DNA of 64,000 bases from Agreia sp. Leaf210 (GCF_001421485.1 NZ_LMKK01000004.1:124001-188000), one strand, 5' to 3'; shown: positions 50,430 to 59,522, counted from the stretch's first letter. The notes: generated by a model from the letters alone, not told the origin. Numbers and translations: made by a program.

Positions 50430-50882
50430 ATGAGTCCCACGCGTCATCCGGTGCTGTCTGTCGTCTACTCGAGCACCGCCACCACAGCCTTCACCGATTC
50501 CGATCTCGCCGCCCTCCTCACCGTGAGCCGGCAGAACAATTCACAGGCCGGCCTGACCGGCATGCTCGTCTCACGGCACGACCGATTCCTGCAGGTTCTC
50601 GAGGGGCCAGAGGCCCAGGTCGACCAGCTCATGGCGACGATCGCGCAGGATTCCGGGCACCACAGCGTGCGCGTTCTACTGCGCGAGCCCATCGAGCGCC
50701 GCCAGTTCGCCGACTGGACGATGAGCTTCAAGCAGCTCAGCAGCGTCGACGAACACACGGTTCCGGGCTATCGCGCGGCCTTCGACGACCTGGCCGACGA
50801 GAGCAACGACGTGAACGTGACCACGGCGGCCGTGCGCGAACTCGTCCGCTGGTTCCAAGACAGGCCGACGCCGACGATGTAG
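50430..50882 (+). CDS. BLUF-domain blue-light photoreceptor
   Basis: 150 residues from ATG 50430. The BLUF fold shows the flavin-site residues: Tyr in LSVVYSSTA, Asn and Gln in SRQNNSQAGLTGMLVSRHDRFLQVLEG, and Trp/Met in DWTMSFKQ. It binds FAD and shifts its hydrogen bonds in blue light. A C-terminal helix of about 50 residues has no effector enzyme, so it must act by protein contact. Its divergent placement beside kaiC-kaiB suggests it feeds light information to them. Confidence 0.9.
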   Translation: MSPTRHPVLSVVYSSTATTAFTDSDLAALLTVSRQNNSQAGLTGMLVSRHDRFLQVLEGPEAQVDQLMATIAQDSGHHSVRVLLREPIERRQFADWTMSFKQLSSVDEHTVPGYRAAFDDLADESNDVNVTTAAVRELVRWFQDRPTPTM

Positions 50883-50911
50883 CGACACGGGTCACGCGAT
50901 GAAGACTGCGG

Positions 50912-51238
50912 TCAGTCGGGGCGCGTGGCGGTAATCGTGGCCGTGACTCCGGCCGGGGTGAAGTCACCTGCCAAGCGGATGAGCTTGCGATAGGGCTGCC
51001 AACCGTACTCGCGTGTCTCGACCTTGCCGTCGGTCTCCACGAAGAGCTCGAAGCCCCGCTCCCCCTTCACCGCGTGCACCCAGGCGAGCACCTCCTCGAC
51101 CGATTCGGCGCCCGTAACACGTTGCGGGTCGTGCGCGGCAGGGCGTTCCACGTCATCGCCGGTCCAGAAGCAGACCCAGTAGATGGCCGCGTCCTCCGGT
51201 TGCGCATCGAAGTACGACTCGTCCCATTCCGCTCGCAC
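50912..51238 (-). CDS. Small hypothetical protein, 108 aa
   Basis: MRAEWDESYFDAQPEDAAIYWVCFWTGDDVERPAAHD...: soluble, rich in Trp and Glu, with V.EVLAWVHAVKGERGFELFVETD in the middle. It looks like a complete small domain but I do not recognise the family. It lies convergent with the BLUF gene and back to back with the thiamine operon. Function unknown. Confidence 0.6.
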   Translation of the reverse strand: MRAEWDESYFDAQPEDAAIYWVCFWTGDDVERPAAHDPQRVTGAESVEEVLAWVHAVKGERGFELFVETDGKVETREYGWQPYRKLIRLAGDFTPAGVTATITATRPD

Positions 51239-51343
51239 CGAGACCTCCCCTTCTCTTTCCGTCGCTCGACGCTAGCGCGAACGGCCAAACGGCAAAGAAG
51301 TTGCGCAGTCGGCCTTCGGCGCTTGCTAGGCTGGCCGCAATTA

Positions 51344-51421
51344 CGTGACACGGGGTGCCCATCCGGGCTGAGAACACACCCGTCGAACCTGATCTAGTTC
51401 GTACTAGCGAAGGGATGTCGC
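51344..51421 (+). ncRNA. TPP riboswitch (THI element)
   Basis: The conserved blocks are all present: ACGGGGTGC at 51349, GGCTGAGA at 51366-51373, ACCTGATCTAGTTCGTACTAGCGAAGGGA at 51387-51415 (read as CTGATCT, then GCGAAGGGA), closed by CGTGACA/TGTCGCG as P1. The only Shine-Dalgarno-like sequence for thiM is the AGGGA inside the aptamer's 3' strand, 10 bases before the ATG. TPP binding would therefore hide it directly. Confidence 0.95.
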
Positions 51422-51425
51422 GCTC

Positions 51426-52232
51426 ATGCGCACGTCAAGACCATTTATCGAATCCACCGTCGATGCCCTCGAGCAGGTGCGGCTCACCAGCCCGCTCGTG
51501 CACTGCATCACCAACAGTGTGGTCGTGAACTTCACGGCCAACGCACTCCTCGCCGTCGGGGCCGCGCCCGCGATGGTCGACATCATCGGCGAGGCCGGGC
51601 CGTTCGCGACCATCGCGTCCGGCCTGCTGATCAACCTGGGCACCCCGACGCCCGAGCAACGCGGCGCCATGATCGAAGCGCAGGCCGGAGCCGCAGCGGG
51701 CGACACCCCATGGGTGCTCGATCCGGTCGCCATCGGATCACTTCCGGTGCGCACACCCCTCGCTTACCGCCTGCGCGATCTGCACCCCACGGTCGTGCGC
51801 GGCAACGCCTCCGAGATCATCGCGCTCTCGGGCATGGGCGAGGGCGGGCGCGGCGTCGACGCCCTCGACTCGGTCGAGGCCGCCCTTCCCGCCGCCCGTT
51901 CGCTCGCCGAGACCACGTCGGGCGTCGTCGCCGTCTCCGGCGCCGTCGACCTGCTCACCGACGGCACCCGCGTGGTGCGCCTCTCCAACGGCGACCCGCT
52001 GCTCACCCGCATCACGGGCGGCGGATGCGCGTTAGGCGCCGTGATGGCCGCATTCCTGGCGGCCCACGACGACCGTCTGGCCGCGACGGTCGCGGCGGTC
52101 ACCGTCTACACGGTCGCCGCCGAGCTGGCCGCTGAGAAGTCGGCCGGCCCGGGAAGCTTCGGCGTCGCCTTCCTCGACGCGCTGTCCTCCGTCGACGCCG
52201 ACGACATCGCCGCGCGAGCGAGCATCTCGTGA
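51426..52232 (+). CDS. thiM: Hydroxyethylthiazole kinase
   Basis: 268 residues: [33 protein letters not shown] at the N-terminus, [27 protein letters not shown] and [17 protein letters not shown] (anion hole with the catalytic Cys). It phosphorylates the thiazole moiety with ATP, a salvage step to thiamine. First gene after the TPP riboswitch; overlaps thiE by four bases. Confidence 0.93.
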   Translation: MRTSRPFIESTVDALEQVRLTSPLVHCITNSVVVNFTANALLAVGAAPAMVDIIGEAGPFATIASGLLINLGTPTPEQRGAMIEAQAGAAAGDTPWVLDPVAIGSLPVRTPLAYRLRDLHPTVVRGNASEIIALSGMGEGGRGVDALDSVEAALPAARSLAETTSGVVAVSGAVDLLTDGTRVVRLSNGDPLLTRITGGGCALGAVMAAFLAAHDDRLAATVAAVTVYTVAAELAAEKSAGPGSFGVAFLDALSSVDADDIAARASIS

Positions 52233-52894
52233 GCCTCGACTCGTCGCTCGATCTGTCTCTCTATCTCGTGACCGACACGGCCCTCGCGACGGCGGCCGGG
52301 CATCCGATTCTCACGGTCGTGCGCGAGGCCGTCGCGGGCGGCGTGACCGTCGTGCAGCTGCGCGAGAAGAACGCCACGGCCCGCGAGTTTCTCGACCTGG
52401 TGTGCCGGGTCGCCGACGCGGTTCCCGACGAGGTCGCGGTGATCGTCAACGATCGGGTGGATGTCTTTCTCGCCGCCCGCAGGCTCGGCGCGTCGGTCAG
52501 CGGCATGCATCTCGGGCAGTCCGACCTGCCGCCCGCTCTGGCACGCGAGCTCATCGGCCCCGACGCCGTGCTCGGGCTCAGCGCGTCGACCACGGCGCAG
52601 CTGCTCGAGGCCGAGAACGATCCCGGCGCGGTCGACTACGTGGGCATCGGGGCGCTGCACGCGACCACGACGAAGACCGACGCGCCCCGGCCTCTGGGGA
52701 TCGAGGCGTTCGCGGCCCTGGCCGCATCCACTCGCCTGCCGGCCGTCGCCATCGGCGGTATCGGGCGGGCAGACATCGCGCCGCTGCGCCGTGCGGGAGC
52801 GGCCGGTGCCGCCGTGGTGTCGGCGATCTGCTCGGCCCCCAGCCCGGGCGACGCCGCACGAGAACTGGCGAGCGAGTGGAGGAACGCCCGATGA
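52229..52894 (+). CDS. thiE: Thiamine phosphate synthase
   Basis: 221 residues: [44 protein letters not shown] (Asp/Arg pair), [37 protein letters not shown] and [13 protein letters not shown], all in the family order. It joins HMP-PP and the thiazole phosphate. It overlaps both neighbours by ATGA-type junctions. Confidence 0.93.
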   Translation: MSLDSSLDLSLYLVTDTALATAAGHPILTVVREAVAGGVTVVQLREKNATAREFLDLVCRVADAVPDEVAVIVNDRVDVFLAARRLGASVSGMHLGQSDLPPALARELIGPDAVLGLSASTTAQLLEAENDPGAVDYVGIGALHATTTKTDAPRPLGIEAFAALAASTRLPAVAIGGIGRADIAPLRRAGAAGAAVVSAICSAPSPGDAARELASEWRNAR

Positions 52895-54408
52895 GCGCCG
52901 ATACGACTCCCCTAGCGACCCGAACGCCTGCGACCCGCGCCGTGCCTCGTGTGCTGAGCATCGCGGGCACCGACCCCACCGGCGGCGCTGGGATTCAGGC
53001 CGATCTCAAGAGCATCGGGGCGAACGGCGGTTACGGCATGGCGGTGGTGACGGCCCTCGTCGCGCAGAACACGCGCGGGGTGCGCTCGGTGCATGTGCCT
53101 CCCGTGACGTTCCTGCGCGAACAGCTGGATGCCGTCAGCGATGACGTCGAGCTCGACGCGGTGAAGATCGGGATGCTCGCCGACGTCGACGTGATCACTG
53201 CCGTGCGCGAGTGGCTGGTTCGGGTGGCTCCGCCGATCGTGGTGCTCGACCCCGTGATGGTCGCGACCAGCGGAGACCGACTGCTGCGTGCCGATGCGGA
53301 GGGCGCGCTTCGCGAGCTGGCCCGGCTGGCGCACGTCGTCACCCCGAACATCCCCGAGCTGGCGATTCTGGCCGACGAACCGCAGGCGACAAGCTGGCAG
53401 CAGACGCTCGATCAGGCCGCGCGGGTATCGACGCGACTCGGCGTGATGGTGCTGGCGAAGGGCGGGCACCTCGAGTGCGACACCGCCCCCGACGCCCTGG
53501 TCGACGCGACGGGCGACGAGCTGCTCGTGACCGTCTACGAGGCCTCGCGCATCGAGACGACGAACACACACGGCACCGGATGCTCCCTCTCGTCGGGCCT
53601 CGCAACCCGGCTCGTCGGCTCTCTTCAGCCGGCACACGCGGTCGGCGAGGTCAAGCGCTGGATCAGCGAGAGCATCCGGGGCGGCCGCGACCTCGCTGTC
53701 GGCGACGGCAACGGGCCGATCCACCACTTCGCGGGAATGTGGCAGCGTGCGGGGCTCGACACCCGCCCCACGCCCGGCGAGGTCCGAGCGGACTGGTGGG
53801 AGAGCATCCGCGAGGTGCGCGAACAGATCGATGCGCTGCCGTTCGTGCTGGGCCTCGGCGACGGATCGCTGCGCGACGACGCCTTCCGCGGCTATCTCGC
53901 TCAGGATGCGCTCTACCTGCGCGACTACGCACGTGCTCTGGCGACCGCGAGCGCCCTGGCTCCGACCGTCGCAGAGCAGGCGTTCTGGGCCGCGGCCTCG
54001 CAGGGGTCGATCACCGCCGAGCTGGAGTTGCACGAGTCGTGGCTCGCCGACGGGGCGTACGACGGAACCGTCGCAGACGACGCGACGAGTGCGTACCTCA
54101 ATCACCTGCTCGCTCGGTGCGCCGAGGGCAGGTACGACACGCTCATCGCCGCGCTGTTGCCGTGCTTCTGGCTGTATCAAGACATCGGCCTGCGGCTGCT
54201 GCCTCGATCGCACGACACCCACCCCTATCGATCGTGGATCGAGACCTACGCCGACGCCGGCATCGCCGAGGTGACCGAGACGGCGGTCGAGTTCGTCACG
54301 CAGGCTGCCGCGCGCGCCGAAGAGCGAGGTCGCGAGGCGATGCGAGTGGCGTTCACCCGTTCTGCGGAGCACGAACTGGCGTTCTTCGTCGCGCCACTGC
54401 TGTCGTAG
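52891..54408 (+). CDS. thiD: HMP/HMP-P kinase fused to a TenA-type thiaminase
   Basis: I start at ATG 52891 (505 aa); the long upstream frame is a shadow of thiE. Residues about 18-275 are ThiD: VLSIAGTDPTGGAGIQADLKSIGANGGYGMAVVTAL, VLDPVMVATSGDRLL, NTHGTGCSLSSGLA. Residues about 295-505 are TenA: RADWWESIREVREQIDALPFVLGLGDGSLRDDAFRGYLAQDALYLRDYARAL and ALLPCFWLYQDIGLRL, with the TenA catalytic Cys in LLPC. ThiD makes HMP-PP and TenA salvages amino-pyrimidine from damaged thiamine, so one protein links both halves of pyrimidine supply. Such fusions are known. Confidence 0.93.
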   Translation: MSADTTPLATRTPATRAVPRVLSIAGTDPTGGAGIQADLKSIGANGGYGMAVVTALVAQNTRGVRSVHVPPVTFLREQLDAVSDDVELDAVKIGMLADVDVITAVREWLVRVAPPIVVLDPVMVATSGDRLLRADAEGALRELARLAHVVTPNIPELAILADEPQATSWQQTLDQAARVSTRLGVMVLAKGGHLECDTAPDALVDATGDELLVTVYEASRIETTNTHGTGCSLSSGLATRLVGSLQPAHAVGEVKRWISESIRGGRDLAVGDGNGPIHHFAGMWQRAGLDTRPTPGEVRADWWESIREVREQIDALPFVLGLGDGSLRDDAFRGYLAQDALYLRDYARALATASALAPTVAEQAFWAAASQGSITAELELHESWLADGAYDGTVADDATSAYLNHLLARCAEGRYDTLIAALLPCFWLYQDIGLRLLPRSHDTHPYRSWIETYADAGIAEVTETAVEFVTQAAARAEERGREAMRVAFTRSAEHELAFFVAPLLS

Positions 54409-54426
54409 CAGCGGAGGCCGGCGTCG

Positions 54427-54507
54427 CGCGCGCCACAATTCAGGAGAACCGCCTCGAATCGGGCGACTTCGCACGCGGCCGGCCTGTTCTTCCTGAATTA
54501 GAGCGCG
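54427..54507. repeat. 81-bp palindromic repeat, copy 2 (between convergent genes)
   Basis: Partner of 42633-42713. Left end CACAATTCAGGA, right end TCCTGAATTAGAG, outermost CGCGCG on both sides. Again it lies exactly between two convergent genes (thiD-tenA and a response regulator), where a two-way terminator would be expected. Confidence 0.75.
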
Positions 54508-54522
54508 CGGGCGGCGGCGAGG

Positions 54523-55182
54523 TCAGTCCGCGTGCCCGCCCACGTGGTGGCGCAGCCCCCAGAGCGCGGCGTTCAGCCGGTCGCGGCTGCCCGTCTTCGA
54601 CAGAATGCTCTGCACGTGGTACTTCACGGTCGTGACCTCGACGAAGAGCGCCTGGGCGATCTCGGCATTGGAGAGCCCGCGGGTGAGCAGTTCGAGCACG
54701 TCGACTTCTCGCTGGGTCAGAAGGTCGAGAGCGGCCTGGGTCGGCGATGGGTCCGAGCGGCGCCGCCCGAACTCGGCGAGCACCTTCTGCGTGATCCGCT
54801 GGTCGAGCGTGCCTCCGCCTGCGGCGACCGAATGGATAGCCGCAGCGATCGTGCGCTCGTCGGCTCCCTTCAAGAGAAAACCGGATGCGCCCGCCTCCAG
54901 CGCCGCGAAGGTGTCTTCGTCGACATCGAAGGTCGTGAGGATGAGCACGCGCACGGCCCCGCCGTGCGCCGCGACGATCTGGCGGGTTGCCGTGATGCCG
55001 TCCATGCGCGGCATCCGCACATCCATGCACACGACATCGGGCAGCAGCTCGCCGGCCAACCGCACCGCCTCTTCGCCGTCGGCCGCTTGGCCGATCACCG
55101 TGAGATCGGCCTCGGCGTCGAGCACGACCGCGAGGCCGGCTCTCACGATGGGCTGATCGTCGACGACGAGCACGGTGGTCAT
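54523..55182 (-). CDS. LuxR/NarL-type response regulator
   Basis: 219 residues from the ATG of 55180-55182. Receiver: TTVLVVDDQPIVRAGLAVVL, phospho-Asp in VVCMDVRMPRMDGI, and VLILTTFDVDEDTFAALEAGASGFLLKGA. HTH: LTQREVDVLELLTRGLSNAEIAQALFVEVTTVKYHVQSIL. It overlaps its kinase by ATGA. Confidence 0.9.
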   Translation of the reverse strand: MTTVLVVDDQPIVRAGLAVVLDAEADLTVIGQAADGEEAVRLAGELLPDVVCMDVRMPRMDGITATRQIVAAHGGAVRVLILTTFDVDEDTFAALEAGASGFLLKGADERTIAAAIHSVAAGGGTLDQRITQKVLAEFGRRRSDPSPTQAALDLLTQREVDVLELLTRGLSNAEIAQALFVEVTTVKYHVQSILSKTGSRDRLNAALWGLRHHVGGHAD

Positions 55183-56363
55183 TCGCTGTCTCCCTTGATC
55201 GCGGGTGCGGGCACGGTGACCGACAACACGAGTGTCGTTCGCCATCCCGAGGCCGTCGGGCCGGCGTCGAGGGTCCCTCCCACCAGCGCGAGTCGTTCGC
55301 GCAGGCCCGCCAGTCCGTACCCGCTGTGCGGCACTCCCAACGATGGGGCCGACCCCGGACCGTTCTCGACCACCACGCGCAGGTGGTCGCCAGCCCAGGT
55401 CTCTGTCACCGTGACCGGCGCATCCGGAGCGTGCTTGCGCGCGTTCGCCAGCGCCTCCTGAACACCCCGGATGACCACGACTCCGGCGACGGGCCCGATC
55501 GTTGCCGGTTCTCCGGTCGTTCGAAACTCGATGGCCATTCCCCGCTCGACAGCATCCCGGATGATTCGGGGCAGGTCCTCGACGACGGGTGCCGGAGCCG
55601 GGTCGGCCGACTCATCAGACCGCAGCAACCCCACGGTCAGCCGCAGATGATCGAGCGCCGCCCGCGCATCGGTCTGAAGCGCGTCGAGGTACGTGCGCTG
55701 CTGAGAGCGATCGCGTTCGGCGAGCGCGTTCGCGGCCTGCGCGCCGACGATGATGCCGGTGAGGTGATGGGCGGCGATGTCGTGCAGCTCGCGCGCCATC
55801 TGAGTGCGCTGCTGCTGCACCGCGTGCCGAGCCGCGGCGGCCTGCTCGCGCTCGGCGAGCTCGGCCCGTTCGCGCAGAGCCTCGACGAGCTGCGCACGGC
55901 TGACGGCGGCCTCGGCGAACAGCGCGGGCGTAATCAGCAGCAGTACGGCCCGCGCGACGCCGAACGGAACCAGCCACGCCGTGTCGATCCCGGCATCCGG
56001 ACCGGCGAGCACCGTCGCCACCACACTCACCACGACGAGGGGCGCGAGCCAGGCCACCGCCCGCGTCCGGCCGAGTTCACGCCGCGCGCCGTAGGCCGCG
56101 AGCACGACGCCGAGGCCGCCCGTGCTGTCTCCCGGCGAGGCGACGATCAGGGCACTGTCGACCACGACGACCACGGCCAGAACCACGCCGGGAGCCCGCC
56201 TGCTGCCGAGAAGCGCCGCAGCCTGGATCGCCAGAGCGGCGACTCCGAGGGCCAGCGCGCCGGAGGTCGAGGCCTCCGGCAGCGCGAGCAGCAGTGGCAC
56301 CAGCAGGAGCACCAGAGCGGCCGACAGCAACGGTCTGGCATTTCGGGTGATGAACATCGGCAC
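55179..56363 (-). CDS. DesK-type sensor histidine kinase
   Basis: 394 residues; GTG 56363 is chosen because GAAGGA is better spaced for it than for ATG 56357. A membrane region of five or six helices (about 8-155) is followed by HisKA_3 (QQQRTQMARELHDIAAHHLTGIIVGAQAA, phospho-His in ELHDIAAHH) and the ATPase G box SGYGLAGLRERLALVGGTLDAG. Partner of the regulator downstream; signal unknown. Confidence 0.88.
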   Translation of the reverse strand: MPMFITRNARPLLSAALVLLLVPLLLALPEASTSGALALGVAALAIQAAALLGSRRAPGVVLAVVVVVDSALIVASPGDSTGGLGVVLAAYGARRELGRTRAVAWLAPLVVVSVVATVLAGPDAGIDTAWLVPFGVARAVLLLITPALFAEAAVSRAQLVEALRERAELAEREQAAAARHAVQQQRTQMARELHDIAAHHLTGIIVGAQAANALAERDRSQQRTYLDALQTDARAALDHLRLTVGLLRSDESADPAPAPVVEDLPRIIRDAVERGMAIEFRTTGEPATIGPVAGVVVIRGVQEALANARKHAPDAPVTVTETWAGDHLRVVVENGPGSAPSLGVPHSGYGLAGLRERLALVGGTLDAGPTASGWRTTLVLSVTVPAPAIKGDSE

Positions 56364-56448
56364 GGCTGGGTGTCCTTCGAGATGCTGTGGTCACAGGCGC
56401 CGGCAGCGGATGCGCGGGCGCCGTCGTCTGTTCAGGGTAGTCGGCGGG

Positions 56449-57645
56449 TCAGGCGGCGCACAGCGCGTCGTTCATGGCCTGGAAGACGCTGCGATAGCTG
56501 TCGGTCAGCGCTTCGTCGTCGGTCGGGTCGACCAGGCTCGAGGGCAGCGTGGTGACCGCAATCGTCACGGCCTCGCCACTGTCGCTCACCGCATTGCGTG
56601 TCTCGTAGCCGAAGATGTCGCCTCCGTGACCCCAGGCGACTCCCCCGCAGCTGAGCGGATACGCCTGCACGCCGAGGCCATAGGCCGAGCCGGGCCAGAC
56701 ATCGTCTTCAGCGGGAACCGTCGTGTGCATCTGCTTCAGGGCCTCGGCACTCGTGAGCTCACCATCGAACAGCGCCTGCATAAAGACGTTGAGTTCCTCA
56801 GGAGTCGACACCATGCCGCCCGCCGCCCACGTCGCTCCGGGGTCGAGTTCGGTGCTGTCGACGAGCTCGCCCGTCTCGGGATCGGGGTGGTAGCCGAGGG
56901 GGTGCTCGCCCGCGATGGAGCGGTCGCCGCCGTGCGGAAGCACCGTCTGAGTCAGGCCGAGCGGCTGCACGATGCGCTCGTCGATCTGGTTCTCCAACGG
57001 CTCGCCGGTGACTCGCTCGATGAGAAGTCCAAGCACCACGTAGTTGGTGTTGCTGTACTCCCAGCGCTCGCCGGGAGCGAAGACGGCCGGGTGGGTGAAC
57101 GCCATGTCGAGGATGTCGCGCGGCGACCAGTACCGGGCAAGGCCGCCCTCGTGGCCGATCACGTCGACGACGTACTCGGGCAGTCCGCTCATGTGCTGCA
57201 GCAGCTGACGCACCGAGATCTGCCCGCCATCGATGCCGTCACCCGCCACCAGGCCGGGCAGGTAGCGGTCGATGGGCTCGTCGAGAGAGACCTCGCCCTC
57301 ATCGACCAACTGCATCACCACCGTGGCGGTGAACATCTTCGTGTTGCTCGCGATGCGCACCTGGCCGTTCGGCTCGGCCGCCCGGCCGCTGTCGAGATCG
57401 GCGACCCCGGATGCGATGCTCGCCGTCTCGCCGTCGGCTTCGGTCACCGTGCCCAGTGCGGCCGGGAAGCCGGCCTCGACGAGACCGTCGAGACTGGTCT
57501 GCAACTGCTGCGTCGAGGCATCCGGGGCGCTCGTCTTGCCGGTGCCGTCGCTGCCGGTCGTCGCCGTGCAGCCGGCCGCCGAGACGAGCACGAGAGCGGC
57601 CGCGGCGGTGGCCAGATAGAACTTCGTGGAACGTGTCGTTTTCAT
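56449..57645 (-). CDS. Beta-lactamase-like serine hydrolase, lipoprotein (D-Ala-D-Ala carboxypeptidase type)
   Basis: 398 residues. Signal peptide ends VSAAG-Cys. The serine motif S-N-T-K (RIASNTKMFTATVVMQLVDEGEVSL) fits SxxK; YSNTNYVVLGLLIE gives YxN; and VAWGHGGDIFGY gives the HxG motif. This is class C beta-lactamase/DD-peptidase-like (S12). It may trim peptidoglycan or hydrolyse an ester; true beta-lactam resistance cannot be concluded. Confidence 0.87.
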   Translation of the reverse strand: MKTTRSTKFYLATAAAALVLVSAAGCTATTGSDGTGKTSAPDASTQQLQTSLDGLVEAGFPAALGTVTEADGETASIASGVADLDSGRAAEPNGQVRIASNTKMFTATVVMQLVDEGEVSLDEPIDRYLPGLVAGDGIDGGQISVRQLLQHMSGLPEYVVDVIGHEGGLARYWSPRDILDMAFTHPAVFAPGERWEYSNTNYVVLGLLIERVTGEPLENQIDERIVQPLGLTQTVLPHGGDRSIAGEHPLGYHPDPETGELVDSTELDPGATWAAGGMVSTPEELNVFMQALFDGELTSAEALKQMHTTVPAEDDVWPGSAYGLGVQAYPLSCGGVAWGHGGDIFGYETRNAVSDSGEAVTIAVTTLPSSLVDPTDDEALTDSYRSVFQAMNDALCAA

Positions 57646-57813
57646 CGTCGATCACTCCTGAGGTCGTGTGGTGTCGACGAACCTCGCCGACACGAACAAG
57701 TCCACTGGAAGGGCCCAGCCGGCGCCCCGGGCCGAAGGACAGACCCGCCCCCTCCTCGAGAACGGGATCCGGGCGGCGCGCGGCCCCCGTCGCGGGTGGG
57801 GTAGCTTGGCCGG

Positions 57814-58245
57814 GTGCAATTCACTGCGTTCGAGGGCTACGCGGCCGAGATGGGGATGACCGTCACGGTGACCCCGGAGGCGCAGAACAGCGACTACGAG
57901 TCGGGAGTCGCGCAGATCGACGACGAGGCGTGGCACATCCGCACCGCGCGGAACACCCCGACCAAGCCGGGAGCCTTCGTCGCGTTCTGGCAGCGCGACT
58001 CAGACGGAACGACGATGCCATTCGGCGGCGACGATCTTTCCTCCGGACTGCTCGTCTTCGTGGAACAGCAGGGCAGACGCGGGGTCTTCAGGTTCACCCG
58101 CGAGCACCTCGCCCGACTCGGCATCACCTCCGGTCGCCGGCCGGGAAAGCGCGGCTTCCGGGTGTACCCGATCTGGTGCGCGGAACTGAATTCTCAGGCC
58201 ATGACGACGCAGCGCGCCCAGGCACCGGCGTTTGGCGAGTACTGA
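57814..58245 (+). CDS. MepB-family protein
   Basis: 143 residues from GTG 57814: NSDYESGVAQIDDEAWHIRTARNTPTKPGAFVAFWQRDSDGTTMPF, GLLVFVEQQGRRGVFRFTREHLARLGIT, GKRGFRVYPIWCAELNSQA. This is the MepB fold first noted beside the MepA multidrug pump of Staphylococcus; its biochemical role is unknown. No mepA or mepR is present here. Confidence 0.85.
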   Translation: MQFTAFEGYAAEMGMTVTVTPEAQNSDYESGVAQIDDEAWHIRTARNTPTKPGAFVAFWQRDSDGTTMPFGGDDLSSGLLVFVEQQGRRGVFRFTREHLARLGITSGRRPGKRGFRVYPIWCAELNSQAMTTQRAQAPAFGEY

Positions 58246-58257
58246 GTTCGCGACGCA

Positions 58258-58854
58258 CTAGATGCGCGGAACGACCCCGTTGCGCGTGCGATGCCGGAGC
58301 ACCGCGAGCACGGTTCCGAGCACGGGGAGCCCCGCCGCCAAGATCCAGAAGATGACAACGCCCACCACCCACACCGTCTGAGCGATGGCCATGGCGCGCT
58401 CGGCATCGCGCACCGTCTCATCGGTTACCGGATCGACGCTGCCGACGGCCCCCTGCTTGACCACGCGGGGCGGGTCGTCGGTGACCACGAGAAAAGACCG
58501 CTCGGCCGGGTAGTCCTTCGAGGGCGGGAAGCCCCACTGCTCGCCGCCGGAGAACGTGACGATCTCGTCGGGGCCGCCGTCGGCATCCGGAATCGCGACC
58601 TCGTAGTAGCTGGTGGTCTTGGGCAGGCCCGAGGTCGTGCCGACGTTCGACAGGGTTCCCGTAAGCACGATGCTGCGGCCGACCGCGTCGCGTTGGAAAT
58701 CGAGGCCGTTCGCCGCGGCGTCTTTGTTGACACCGAGCAGGGCGAGAGCGATCGTGCCGGCAATTAGAATCACGACGAAGAGCACCCAGACCGGCCACGA
58801 GGGCAACCTGCGGGGTGGCTTGCGAATCGACGGCAGGGGAGGAAGGGCGCTCAT
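58258..58854 (-). CDS. Two-helix membrane protein with extracytoplasmic domain, 198 aa
   Basis: I start at the Met of MSALPPLPSIRK (58854), which overlaps the upstream stop by ATGA. A membrane helix near residues 19-41 and a second near 160-187 flank a domain of about 115 residues (LDFQRDAVGRSIVLTGTLSNVGTTSG...). The family is unknown. It probably works with the coupled 223-aa membrane protein upstream. Confidence 0.6.
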   Translation of the reverse strand: MSALPPLPSIRKPPRRLPSWPVWVLFVVILIAGTIALALLGVNKDAAANGLDFQRDAVGRSIVLTGTLSNVGTTSGLPKTTSYYEVAIPDADGGPDEIVTFSGGEQWGFPPSKDYPAERSFLVVTDDPPRVVKQGAVGSVDPVTDETVRDAERAMAIAQTVWVVGVVIFWILAAGLPVLGTVLAVLRHRTRNGVVPRI

Positions 58855-59522
58855 GCCTGTGGCTCTCCGGCCACGAAGCGGTGCTCGCGCCACGACGCGA
58901 CGCCGTCGAGCGCCGCTTCGAGCACCTCGCGGCGACCCGCGTAACGCTGCGGACTCGGTGAGTGGTTGAGCACCATGGGCAGATTGATGATCAGCGAGTC
59001 GGATTGAGCTGCGCTCTCTGATGTGCTCGACCGGAGGACCTCGACGACGAGATCGATCGTTCTTCTTTCGCGCACGACGGCGACCCGACCGATCGAACTC
59101 CAGCGCAGAACGATCTCGGGTTTCGTCGGGTCGGCACGGCGGTGCAGACCGATTGCTGTTTCGGACACGACGACGACCATCGATGCCACGACGGGCCCGG
59201 CCAGACGCCGACCGAGAAGCTGCTGCAGAGCAGCTCGCAGTTCACGGCTGACACCGAACTCCATCACGACGGCTCGAGGAAATTGCGCTCGTATCGCCGC
59301 GAAGCGACGCGCCGCCCGGGCTTCGTAGATGAACATAAAAATCACGAGGGGAACGATGACGACGGAACCGATGAAGACATGCGCCGAGAGGGGGTAGTCG
59401 GGCGGATCCGCACTGCGAGACGAATTCTCGACGACCCACTCGACAAACACCGACAGAGGCAGAATCAGTGGAATCAGCAGCAGGGACCAGAGGGCGTAGC
59501 GCCACCTGAACTGGGTCATCAC
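58851..59522 (-). CDS. Membrane protein with cytosolic PH-like domain, 223 aa
   Basis: Two membrane helices at about 9-28 and 48-67 form a hairpin, followed by a cytosolic part with VVVVSETAIGLHRRADPTKPEIVLRWSSIGRVAVVRERRTIDLVVEVL, an alternating strand pattern like a bacterial PH domain. Unknown function; the first of a coupled pair. Confidence 0.6.
   Translation of the reverse strand: MMTQFRWRYALWSLLLIPLILPLSVFVEWVVENSSRSADPPDYPLSAHVFIGSVVIVPLVIFMFIYEARAARRFAAIRAQFPRAVVMEFGVSRELRAALQQLLGRRLAGPVVASMVVVVSETAIGLHRRADPTKPEIVLRWSSIGRVAVVRERRTIDLVVEVLRSSTSESAAQSDSLIINLPMVLNHSPSPQRYAGRREVLEAALDGVASWREHRFVAGEPQA

Noticed and set aside
52402-54408. Extended 668-codon thiD frame
   Set aside because: The first 163 codons are a shadow of thiE; the ATG at 52891 overlaps the thiE stop in the usual way.
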